Shown one piece after another: positions 33,974 through 41,455 of a DNA stretch of 64,000 nucleotides. Every line of letters starts with the position of its first letter. The stretch's first letter is position 1. The notes beneath the pieces were generated by a model. That model worked only from the letters and a program-made list of their open reading frames with translations, was not told where the DNA came from and did no database searches. This stretch comes from Oscillospiraceae bacterium (GTDB lineage: Bacteria > Bacillota > Clostridia > Oscillospirales > Oscillospiraceae). Position numbers and translations under genes: made by a program. The stretch is taken from assembly GCA_015067835.1 (NCBI GenBank), contig SVLS01000004.1, forward strand, positions 39,333-103,332, in the 5' to 3' direction.

Positions 33974-35335
33974 TTATTTTCCTACACAAAATCTTTCAAA
34001 AATCCGGGCAGTGATGTCCTCACGCACTGTTGCGCCGGTCACCTCACCCATAGCCTCCATTGCTGCTTCCACGTCCGTCAGCACCGCATCCGGAGTCAGT
34101 CCCAGCTTCAAGCCCTTAAGCGCCTCAAGCATCGCCTCATAAGCGCGGCGGCAGGCATCATATTGCCGGGCATTGGTTAGAATTGAACCGTCACAGGGTG
34201 CTTGCCCTGCAAACATCACATCCACAGCATCCGCAAACAAATCCAGTCCCTGACCGGTGGCTGCACTTACTTCAATCACCTGCATAAAAGGCAGATCGGA
34301 AGGCTCCACGCAGCTTCCTAAATCAGACTTATTAATCAAAGCAATGGAGTTCTCCTGCTCGGCGCACAATGCTATAATTTCCCGGTCATCCTCTGTCAAA
34401 GGCTGACTGCCGTCACAAACGAAGATTACCAAATCCGCATTTTGAACTGCTTCCTTGGATCGCTCCACGCCAATGGCTTCAATACGGTCCTCCGTTTGGC
34501 GGATACCGGCTGTATCAATCAGCCGCAGGCGGGTATGCCCCACCTGAACAACCTCCTCTACCGTATCCCGGGTAGTTCCCGCCACCTCCGTAACGATCAC
34601 CCGGTCGTAACCGGCAAGGGCATTTAACAAGCTGCTTTTTCCCACATTGGGTCTGCCCACAATGGCTGATGCAACGCCGTTACGCAAAATGCGCCCCTGA
34701 CCATAGGTATTCAAAATCTCATAAAGCGCCTTGGCATCGGTGCGAAGCGGCGCTTCATAGTTGGATAGTCCAAAATCCTCAATATCCTCGTCCGGGTAAT
34801 CGAGAACCGCGTGAAAATGACTGCACAGGTTGGTTAAATCCTCGTAAATCGGATGCAGCTTCTTCTGCAATACTCCCCCAACCTGACCCGCTGCATTGGC
34901 GGCCGCATCAGCAGAATCCGCCTCAATCAAGTCAATGACCGCCTCTGCCTGAGTCAAATCCAGCTTGCCGTTTAAAAATGCACGCTTGGTAAACTCTCCT
35001 CTTTGAGCCGGTAACGCACCGGCGCAATACAGACTTTCCAAGCCGGCGGCAAGTACGGCCGGCGAGCCGTGGCAATGAAACTCTACCGTATCCTCGCCGG
35101 TATAGGATTGAGGCCCTCGGCAGTAAATGGCACAGCAGCGGTCAATTTCTCTGCCGGCTTTATCGTGAAGGCTGCCCAGCAATAATTGACGTTCCGCCGC
35201 CTCCCAAAGACTTTTTTTACTTTGAAGGGTAAAAACCCGGTTGGCAATTTCAATGCAGTTGTCGCCGGTCATCCGAATGATGCCGATCGCTGAAACACAC
35301 AGCCCTGTTGAAATTGCGGCAATGGCGTGGGACAT
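33974..35335 (-). CDS. mnmE: tRNA uridine 5-carboxymethylaminomethyl modification GTPase
   Basis: A 453-residue MnmE. The N-terminal tetrahydrofolate-binding domain (1-120) starts AIAAISTGLCVSAIGIIRM. The helical domain is interrupted by a G domain with GRPNVGKSSLLN, DTAGIRQ and NKSD. The extreme C-terminus ends FCVGK, the conserved catalytic Cys motif. With MnmG it installs cmnm5 on U34 of tRNAs. Confidence 0.96.
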   Translation of the reverse strand: MSHAIAAISTGLCVSAIGIIRMTGDNCIEIANRVFTLQSKKSLWEAAERQLLLGSLHDKAGREIDRCCAIYCRGPQSYTGEDTVEFHCHGSPAVLAAGLESLYCAGALPAQRGEFTKRAFLNGKLDLTQAEAVIDLIEADSADAAANAAGQVGGVLQKKLHPIYEDLTNLCSHFHAVLDYPDEDIEDFGLSNYEAPLRTDAKALYEILNTYGQGRILRNGVASAIVGRPNVGKSSLLNALAGYDRVIVTEVAGTTRDTVEEVVQVGHTRLRLIDTAGIRQTEDRIEAIGVERSKEAVQNADLVIFVCDGSQPLTEDDREIIALCAEQENSIALINKSDLGSCVEPSDLPFMQVIEVSAATGQGLDLFADAVDVMFAGQAPCDGSILTNARQYDACRRAYEAMLEALKGLKLGLTPDAVLTDVEAAMEAMGEVTGATVREDITARIFERFCVGK

Positions 35336-35375
35336 ACTGCCCCCTCCTTGTTTTTCTTTTTATTATATCATACCC

Positions 35376-35393
35376 GTCAAGGCGTCCCTTGAC
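35376..35393. promoter_or_regulatory. operator-like inverted repeat between mnmE and the radical SAM gene
   Basis: GTCAAGG (35376-35382), CGTC, CCTTGAC (35387-35393) form a perfect 7-bp dyad. The right arm overlaps the -35 box of the radical SAM promoter. This is a classic repressor-site position; the regulator is unknown. Confidence 0.4.
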
Positions 35394-35417
35394 ATTTCTC
35401 CCTCCACCGCCTATGAT
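35389..35417 (+). promoter_or_regulatory. sigma-A promoter of the radical SAM gene
   Basis: A consensus -35 TTGACA (35389-35394), 17 bp, TATGAT (35412-35417). The leader is only about 15 nt and carries GGGAGGGG. Confidence 0.8.
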
Positions 35418-35438
35418 AGAAAGGATGGGAGGGGTTCG

Positions 35439-36278
35439 ATGAAGCGGTTTCGTAAAATATATCTTGAAATTTCCAATATTTGCAACTTGAACTGTTCCTT
35501 CTGCCCCGGCACAAAGAGGAAAAAGCAAGCAATGACGGAAGAAGCATTTTCCACCCTCCTGCCAAAGCTTCGTCCCTGGACGGACTATCTGTATTTTCAT
35601 TTAATGGGTGAGCCTCTGTGTCATCCGCAGCTGTTTACCTTCTTGGAATTGGCAGCGGATGCCGGCTTTCGCGTTATTCTGACCACCAACGGCACAGGAT
35701 TACTGAAATACGGCTCCCAGCTTTGCAATGCCAGAGGCTTGCACAAGGTCAACGTTTCTCTGCACAGCTTTGAATCCAACCAGCTTTCTATGCCCTTTGA
35801 AGAATATCTACACGGATGCTTTTCCTTTGGGCAAGAAGCAGAGGGCAAAATCCTGGTTTCCTATCGCCTTTGGAATCAGGGCGGCGCTGACCAAAAGAAT
35901 CAGGAAATTCTCAATATCATGCACACCTATTTCCCTGGGCAATGGGTGGATGAAGGACGGGGAATCCGGATCGGACAGCGTGTGTATCTGGAATATGGAG
36001 ATAAGTTTGATTGGCCGGATTTGTCCGCCCCAATACAGGGACAGAAGGTGTTCTGTTATGGGCTTCGCGATCACATCGGCGTATTATGTGACGGTACGGT
36101 TGTCCCCTGCTGCCTGGATCACGATGGCGACATTTCGCTGGGCAATCTCTTCTTGCAAAATTTGGAAGAAATTCTGGAAAGTCCGCGAGCAAAAAATATT
36201 TTTGATGGCTTTTCTACCGGAAATGCGCCAGAGGAATTGTGCCGCCGCTGTGGCTATGCAACACGTTTTCAAAAATAA
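35439..36278 (+). CDS. radical SAM protein with SPASM-like C-terminal cysteines
   Basis: A 279-residue protein. The [4Fe-4S]/SAM motif is ISNICNLNCSFCPG (CxxxCxxC, about residues 14-21) at the start of a TIM-barrel core (HLMGEPLCHP, TTNGTG). The C-terminal region CYGLRDHIGVLCDG, VVPCCLDHDGDISLGNL and CRRCGY is a SPASM/twitch-like auxiliary cluster domain. Such proteins modify peptides, proteins or RNA, but no precursor peptide is visible nearby. The ATG at 35439 is set by the short leader; the longer frame from 35241 lies inside mnmE. Transcribed alone. Confidence 0.85.
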   Translation: MKRFRKIYLEISNICNLNCSFCPGTKRKKQAMTEEAFSTLLPKLRPWTDYLYFHLMGEPLCHPQLFTFLELAADAGFRVILTTNGTGLLKYGSQLCNARGLHKVNVSLHSFESNQLSMPFEEYLHGCFSFGQEAEGKILVSYRLWNQGGADQKNQEILNIMHTYFPGQWVDEGRGIRIGQRVYLEYGDKFDWPDLSAPIQGQKVFCYGLRDHIGVLCDGTVVPCCLDHDGDISLGNLFLQNLEEILESPRAKNIFDGFSTGNAPEELCRRCGYATRFQK

Positions 36279-36304
36279 AATGCCCTCCGTTTGGAGGGCA
36301 TTTT
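36277..36304. terminator. bidirectional terminator between the radical SAM gene and yajC
   Basis: AAAATGCCCTCC (36277-36288) pairs perfectly with GGAGGGCATTTT (36293-36304), with A/T tracts on both sides. Confidence 0.9.
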
Positions 36305-36306
36305 TA

Positions 36307-36735
36307 TTATTTCTTTTCTTTCTTCTTGTTCTTCTTTTCAGCCTTTTCAGCCTTCTTGGCAGCGATAGCCTTCGCCTTCTCTTCCTCAGCCTTTTTCTTG
36401 GCTTCCTGAGCAGCGGCAGTAGCAGTTTCATTGGTGGACAAAGCCCACTTTGCAAACTCAATACGCACCTGATCTGCGCTGGTCTCAATGACAAACTTGT
36501 CGTCCTTTACGCTTACCACAGTACCGACGATGCCACCGATGGTGGTAATCTTATCGCCGACCTTAATATTGGTACGCAACTCTTCCGCTTCTTTCTTACG
36601 CTTTTTCTCAGGACGAATCAGCATAAAGTAGAATACGGCAACCATAATCAGCAGCATCGGCAGCATACCCAGCAAACCTGCACCGCCACCTGCGCCACCT
36701 GCGCCATTGGCGCCTGCTTCTAAGAACTGTAACAT
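36307..36735 (-). CDS. yajC: preprotein translocase accessory subunit YajC with a Lys-rich tail
   Basis: A 142-residue protein. A Gly/Ala-rich N-terminus precedes one membrane helix (about 22-40, ending MLIRPEKKRKKE, the YajC signature), then the conserved GDKITTIGGIVGTVVSV block. After about residue 90 it continues into an Ala/Lys/Glu-rich tail ending KKEKK, longer than in minimal YajC. YajC associates with SecDF, but secD/secF are not adjacent here. It has its own promoter and is downstream of tgt. Confidence 0.92.
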   Translation of the reverse strand: MLQFLEAGANGAGGAGGGAGLLGMLPMLLIMVAVFYFMLIRPEKKRKKEAEELRTNIKVGDKITTIGGIVGTVVSVKDDKFVIETSADQVRIEFAKWALSTNETATAAAQEAKKKAEEEKAKAIAAKKAEKAEKKNKKKEKK

Positions 36736-36770
36736 GGGATAAACTCCTTTATCAATTTAGTAACGAAGCT

Positions 36771-36798
36771 ATTATAACATTATTCCCATAAATTGCAA
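36771..36798 (-). promoter_or_regulatory. sigma-A promoter of yajC
   Basis: On the minus strand TTGCAA (36798-36793), 16 bp, TATAAT (36776-36771) with a TG extension. Confidence 0.65.
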
Positions 36799-36805
36799 GG
36801 GAAAT

Positions 36806-37936
36806 TTAAATCCTCTGGCTTAATTTAACAGAATATTCACGACGGAAGGCTTCAAAAGTCCCCTCATCAAGGGCATTTCTGATTTTTTCCATCAATTTAT
36901 TGTAGAAATACAAATTATGCATAACCGCCAGCCGCATTGCAAGCATCTCCTCCGCCGCGAACAGGTGGCGGATGTATGCCCGGGAATAACGGCGACAGAC
37001 AGGACAGTCACATTGGCTGTCAATGGGACCATCATCCAGAATGTATTTTGCATTTTTCAGGTTGATAGCACCCTCCCAGGTAAACAAGCGGGCGTGGCGT
37101 GCATTCCGGGCAGGCATAACACAGTCAAAGAAGTCCACGCCTCTTGCCACCGCCTCAATAATGTTGCTGGGTGTTCCCACGCCCATCAGATAGCGCGTTT
37201 TCTCCACCGGCATATAGGGCTCAACCGCTTCGATAATGTCGTACATTTCTTCCGCCGTTTCACCAACAGCAAGGCCGCCGATGGCATAACCCGGCAAATC
37301 CAGATCAGCAATTCGCTTCATGTGGTCTATGCGAATATCATGATAAGTACCGCCCTGGTTGATTCCCCACAGCATCTGCTGTGGATTTACTGTATCCGGC
37401 AGCGCATTCAATCTTGCATTTTCCGCCTTGCACCGAACCAGCCAGCGGTAAGTGCGGTCCACACTCTTTTGTACATAGTCTCTTGGTGCAGGATTTTCAA
37501 TGCATTCATCAAAGGCCATACAAATATCGCTGCCCAGATTCGACTGAATCTGCATACTTTCCTCCGGTCCCATAAAAATTTTGTGACCGTCAATATGGGA
37601 GGAAAAATACACACCCTCCTCCTTGATTTTTCGCAAGGAAGCGAGGGAGAACACCTGAAATCCACCGGAATCCGTCAGAATCGGTCCGTCCCAGGTCATA
37701 AACTTGTGCAAACCACCCATTTCACGCACCACCTTGTCCGTCGGACGCAGATGCAGATGATAGGTGTTGGAAAGCTCCACCTGGCAACCAATATTCTTCA
37801 AATCCTCAGCGCTTAATGCGCCTTTAATAGCACCCTGAGTGCCCACATTCATAAAGACAGGGGTCTGTACCACTCCGTGGGCGCAGGTAAATTCGCCCCG
37901 TCTGGCCTTCCCTTCTGTTTTCTTCAGTTCAAACAT
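36806..37936 (-). CDS. tgt: queuine/preQ1 tRNA-ribosyltransferase
   Basis: A 376-residue TIM-barrel enzyme that exchanges G34 for preQ1 in GUN-anticodon tRNAs. Motifs: SNTYHLHLRP, TDSGGFQVFSL (catalytic Asp), the second catalytic Asp in FDCVMPARNARH, and a zinc site CDCPVCRRYSRAYIRHL. It is downstream of queA, the next step of queuosine synthesis. Confidence 0.97.
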   Translation of the reverse strand: MFELKKTEGKARRGEFTCAHGVVQTPVFMNVGTQGAIKGALSAEDLKNIGCQVELSNTYHLHLRPTDKVVREMGGLHKFMTWDGPILTDSGGFQVFSLASLRKIKEEGVYFSSHIDGHKIFMGPEESMQIQSNLGSDICMAFDECIENPAPRDYVQKSVDRTYRWLVRCKAENARLNALPDTVNPQQMLWGINQGGTYHDIRIDHMKRIADLDLPGYAIGGLAVGETAEEMYDIIEAVEPYMPVEKTRYLMGVGTPSNIIEAVARGVDFFDCVMPARNARHARLFTWEGAINLKNAKYILDDGPIDSQCDCPVCRRYSRAYIRHLFAAEEMLAMRLAVMHNLYFYNKLMEKIRNALDEGTFEAFRREYSVKLSQRI

Positions 37937-37980
37937 AGTTACCTCTCCTGTATGGGATGATCGCAGATAAATGTGGTTCT

Positions 37981-39003
37981 CTATCCTATGAACATTGCAT
38001 CGCCAAAGCTGAAGAAGCGATAGCGCTCTTTCACGGCTTCATTGTATGCGTTAAGCACCTTTTCCCGTCCTGCAAAGGCTGATACCAGCATTACAAGCGT
38101 ACTTTCCGGCAAATGGAAATTGGTAATCAGTGCATCCATTGCCTTGAATTGGTATCCGGGATAGATAAAGATATTCGTCCACTGCGTTTTGGCTTCAAAG
38201 CTTCCGTCCTCGTTCACAAGACTCTCCAGTGTTCGGCAAGAAGTCGTACCAACACAAATAATGCGACCGCTCTGTGCCTTCGTTTCGTTGAGAACTTTTG
38301 CTGTTTGCTCAGACATCATACACAATTCACTGTGCATATTGTGCTGTTGAATATCCTCCACCTTTACCGGACGGAAGGTCCCCAATCCAACATGGAGGGT
38401 CACAAAAGCAGTCTTTACACCCTTATTGCGGATTTTCTCCAACAATTCTTCCGTAAAATGTAATCCTGCTGTGGGCGCAGCAGCGGAGCCAAGTTCCCGG
38501 GAATAGACGGTCTGATAACGCTCCTTATCCTGCAGTTCTGCTTTGATATAGGGAGGCAACGGCATTTTCCCAAGCCGTTCCAGCACCTCAAGAAAGATGT
38601 CTTCATAATGAAACTGCACAATACGGTTGCCATCTTCCTGCACTGCAATAACGGTGCCACGCAGCGCACCGTCACCAAAAATGACCTCTTGCCCCACCTG
38701 CATTTTACGACCGGGCTTACAGAGACATTCCCATTGCTTCTGACCTAAATCCCGTAAAAGCAAAACCTCTACCGCACCACCTGTAGGGCGATTGCCCAAA
38801 AGACGCGCAGGTAATACCCGGGAATCATTCATTACCAGGCAGTCACCACTTTGCAAATAGTCAACAATATCAAAAAAATGCTTATGCTCCAATGCACCGG
38901 TTTGCCGATTCATTGTCAGCAAGCGGGATGCGTCCCGCTTTTCCAGCGGGGTCTGGGCAATCAGCTCTTCCGGCAATTCATACCAAAAATCCTGGGTTTT
39001 CAT
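37981..39003 (-). CDS. queA: S-adenosylmethionine:tRNA ribosyltransferase-isomerase
   Basis: A 340-residue QueA adding the epoxycyclopentanediol precursor to preQ1-tRNA. It starts [13 protein letters not shown] and has [22 protein letters not shown]-like [13 protein letters not shown], and the C-terminal [18 protein letters not shown]. Full length. It forms an operon with tgt (44-bp gap). Confidence 0.97.
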   Translation of the reverse strand: MKTQDFWYELPEELIAQTPLEKRDASRLLTMNRQTGALEHKHFFDIVDYLQSGDCLVMNDSRVLPARLLGNRPTGGAVEVLLLRDLGQKQWECLCKPGRKMQVGQEVIFGDGALRGTVIAVQEDGNRIVQFHYEDIFLEVLERLGKMPLPPYIKAELQDKERYQTVYSRELGSAAAPTAGLHFTEELLEKIRNKGVKTAFVTLHVGLGTFRPVKVEDIQQHNMHSELCMMSEQTAKVLNETKAQSGRIICVGTTSCRTLESLVNEDGSFEAKTQWTNIFIYPGYQFKAMDALITNFHLPESTLVMLVSAFAGREKVLNAYNEAVKERYRFFSFGDAMFIG

Positions 39004-39034
39004 TTTTTCCCCTCATTTCTATTATCGAAAGTTT

Positions 39035-39063
39035 AGTATAGCCTATTTTCTCCATTTTTGCAA
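39035..39063 (-). promoter_or_regulatory. sigma-A promoter of the queA-tgt operon
   Basis: On the minus strand TTGCAA (39063-39058), 17 bp, TATACT (39040-39035). No equally good promoter was found for the divergent dapA. Confidence 0.75.
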
Positions 39064-39109
39064 TACGCAAATCCGATTCAAGTGCATAGACTGACTTGGA
39101 GGGATGTCA

Positions 39110-39979
39110 ATGAGAAAACCGCTCTTTACAGGAGTCTGTACCGCCTTGGTAACGCCATTTCTTGGCGAAAGCATAAACGATCCGATGTTAAATGTCCTGC
39201 TGCGCCGTCAGGCAGAAGCCGGCGTGGAAGCCGTCGTACTGGCAGGAACAACGGGCGAATCCGCTACATTATCCACAGCAGAGAAAGCTGCACTGTTTGC
39301 AAAAGGAAAGGAATTTGCCGGCAATGACTTGAAAATCATCGCCGGAACCGGCTCAAATAACACGCAACACGCTATTGAGCTGAGCCTCATTGCCGAACAG
39401 ACCGGTGCAGATGGTCTTCTGGTGGTCAGTCCCTATTACAACAAAGCCACACCGGATGGGCTTGTTGCCCACTACCGTGCCCTTGCCGAGGCCGTTTCTC
39501 TTCCTGTCATTCTTTATAATGTACCCGGACGTACCGGCGTGGATATTCCGGTTTCAGTATATGCAAAGCTGGCAGAGATTCCCAATATCATCGGTGTCAA
39601 GGAAGCATCCTCTGATATTGAGAAATTCTTGCGGATACGCACCCAATGCCCGGATGACTTCTTCCTATGGTGCGGCAATGATTCCATGACCGTTCCAGCG
39701 CTGTCACTCGGTGCAAAGGGCGTCATCTCTGTGTTATCCAACCTGCTGCCACAGCAAATGTGTATGATGGCCTATTCCGCGCTGGAGGGCGATTTTGAAA
39801 CAGCCGCAGCGTTACAGCGCAAGCTGCTTCCCTGGACGGATTTTTTGTTCAAGGAAGTGAATCCTATTCCCATCAAAGCAGCAATGGCAGAAGCCGGATA
39901 TGACTGTGGCATCGGCAGGCTGCCGCTGACTCCTCTTTCCCAGGAAAATCAAGCACTCCTGAGAAAGCTTCTTTCTTAA
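39110..39979 (+). CDS. dapA: 4-hydroxy-tetrahydrodipicolinate synthase
   Basis: A 289-residue class I aldolase-fold enzyme condensing pyruvate with aspartate semialdehyde for lysine, meso-DAP and, in spores, dipicolinate. AGTTGESATLS-like VLAGTTGESATLS is the substrate loop; VSPYYNKATPDG holds the Tyr, and the Schiff-base Lys is in IIGVKEASSD. The ATG at 39110 lies six bases after GGAGGG; the ATG at 39104 abuts it. Bacillus also has dapA close to tepA and spoIIIE. Confidence 0.95.
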   Translation: MRKPLFTGVCTALVTPFLGESINDPMLNVLLRRQAEAGVEAVVLAGTTGESATLSTAEKAALFAKGKEFAGNDLKIIAGTGSNNTQHAIELSLIAEQTGADGLLVVSPYYNKATPDGLVAHYRALAEAVSLPVILYNVPGRTGVDIPVSVYAKLAEIPNIIGVKEASSDIEKFLRIRTQCPDDFFLWCGNDSMTVPALSLGAKGVISVLSNLLPQQMCMMAYSALEGDFETAAALQRKLLPWTDFLFKEVNPIPIKAAMAEAGYDCGIGRLPLTPLSQENQALLRKLLS

Positions 39980-40004
39980 AAAAGGCACCCATTGGGTGCC
40001 TTTT
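39980..40004. terminator. bidirectional terminator between dapA and udp
   Basis: AAAAGGCACCC (39980-39990) pairs perfectly with GGGTGCCTTTT (39994-40004). Confidence 0.9.
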
Positions 40005-40005
40005 C

Positions 40006-40773
40006 TTATTTTTTCTTATCTGCAGCAATAATACGCTTCATTGCCTCAATACCAACCTTAATTGCGCCAGAGGTATCTTCCGTCATAGGCATAAACATAC
40101 CCAATTTCTCCCGCTCCTGATTCCAGACAGCATGGAAACAACTGCCGCAGCGGACCTTCAGCGCAGCCGCAACAACAAACAACGCCGCAGACTCCATTTC
40201 GCTGGCCTTCACGCCAAGACGCTTCCAGCTCTCCCATTTTTGCAGGAGATCATAGTATACGGGGGACTTCTCAGGGCTGTGCTGCCCGTAGAAGGCGTCC
40301 TTGCATTGCACCACGCCTGTATGGGTGCGATAGCCCAAATCCTCACTGGCGGACTTCAGCGCCGCCGTGACCTCAAAATCTGCAACTGCCGGGAATTCAA
40401 TGGGTGCGTATTCCAAAGAGGTATGCTCATAGCGAATCGCCCCTGTTGCAACCACCACATCACCGGGACATACGTCCAGATCAATGCCGCCACAAGTGCC
40501 GACACGGATGAATGTGTCCGTGCCGATTGCCGCCAATTCCTCCATTGCAATGGATGCCGAAGGACCGCCAATACCGGTTGAGCAGACGGATACCTTTTCT
40601 CCCAGCAATGTACCGGTATAGATGTTATATTCCCTGTTCATTCCGATATGTACGGGGTTGTCAAAATAGGCAGCAATAGCCTCACAACGTCCCGGGTCGC
40701 CGGGCAGGAAGCAGTACCGGCCCACATCCCCCTCTTTACAGTGGATATGATATTGCAGATCGGTCTCTTGCAT
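40006..40773 (-). CDS. udp: uridine phosphorylase-like nucleoside phosphorylase
   Basis: A 255-residue NP-I family phosphorylase. [13 protein letters not shown] holds the phosphate-binding Gly/Asp/Arg, [14 protein letters not shown] [12 protein letters not shown] is the central block, and [15 protein letters not shown] is the nucleoside-binding ESA motif. It splits uridine (or a related nucleoside) with phosphate. It lies 11 bp downstream of an ECF transporter S component, suggesting uptake plus salvage of a nucleoside. Confidence 0.85.
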   Translation of the reverse strand: MQETDLQYHIHCKEGDVGRYCFLPGDPGRCEAIAAYFDNPVHIGMNREYNIYTGTLLGEKVSVCSTGIGGPSASIAMEELAAIGTDTFIRVGTCGGIDLDVCPGDVVVATGAIRYEHTSLEYAPIEFPAVADFEVTAALKSASEDLGYRTHTGVVQCKDAFYGQHSPEKSPVYYDLLQKWESWKRLGVKASEMESAALFVVAAALKVRCGSCFHAVWNQEREKLGMFMPMTEDTSGAIKVGIEAMKRIIAADKKK

Positions 40774-40784
40774 AGAAATTCTCC

Positions 40785-41375
40785 TCAGTCTTTATTTTTA
40801 TGAACCACATGAACAATGCGCTGTCCAGCGGGGCTGAATACCATATTGATACCCAATTCCGGAAGGAAGTTTGCAACAACCAGTCCGGTCAACACATAGG
40901 TAAGCAGATTTGTGCCGCCTGCCCAAACGGACAGTACATTCTTAAAGAATGCGAACATGCACAGCACGAATATGCCTGTGTTAATCAGCGGGCATACAAT
41001 CGCAGCAACCAGCATCGCGATATATGCATTTTTCCTTCTCAGCAGCCGATAGGTCCAGCCGGAAGCAAGTCCCGCCAAAATACCCTTTGCCATAACTACC
41101 ACAAAGCACAGAACGGGGTTTGCCTGGAATACCATAGCACCACCGGGATCTGCGCCGGTTACGCAGTTAATAAACACAATGACGCCAAAGGTTCCACCCA
41201 GCAGCGAACCTACAGCAGGTCCGTACAAGGCACTTCCCAGTACCACCGGAATCAACACCAGAGAGATGGAAAAACCACCTACCGGCGGAATCATTCCGCT
41301 GACAAACTGCATCACGACTACCAACGCCATCAAAAGCGCCACCGTTGCCATTTGTTTGATTTTCAGATTTCGCAT
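40785..41375 (-). CDS. ECF transporter S component, substrate unknown
   Basis: A 196-residue membrane protein with about six hydrophobic helices and the opening [20 protein letters not shown], typical of ECF substrate-binding subunits. The AAA and T subunits are not encoded here, so it probably uses the shared EcfAA'T module. Pairing with a uridine-phosphorylase-like enzyme suggests a nucleoside or pyrimidine substrate, but vitamins are the commoner ligands of this family. Confidence 0.8.
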   Translation of the reverse strand: MRNLKIKQMATVALLMALVVVMQFVSGMIPPVGGFSISLVLIPVVLGSALYGPAVGSLLGGTFGVIVFINCVTGADPGGAMVFQANPVLCFVVVMAKGILAGLASGWTYRLLRRKNAYIAMLVAAIVCPLINTGIFVLCMFAFFKNVLSVWAGGTNLLTYVLTGLVVANFLPELGINMVFSPAGQRIVHVVHKNKD

Positions 41376-41428
41376 ATTAAATTTCCTCCTACTGTCCCTC
41401 CGGCATTCCCGGATGGGATGTAATATTT

Positions 41429-41455
41429 ATTCTATACGGATTTCCGTATTAGAAT
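41429..41455 (-). terminator. weak hairpin after ftsK
   Basis: ATACGGA (41434-41440) pairs with TCCGTAT (41443-41449), and ATTCT/AGAAT extend the stem with a bulge. It touches the ftsK stop. On the minus strand only AATAAATATT follows, so termination would be inefficient and the ECF-udp pair may be read through from ftsK. Confidence 0.35.
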
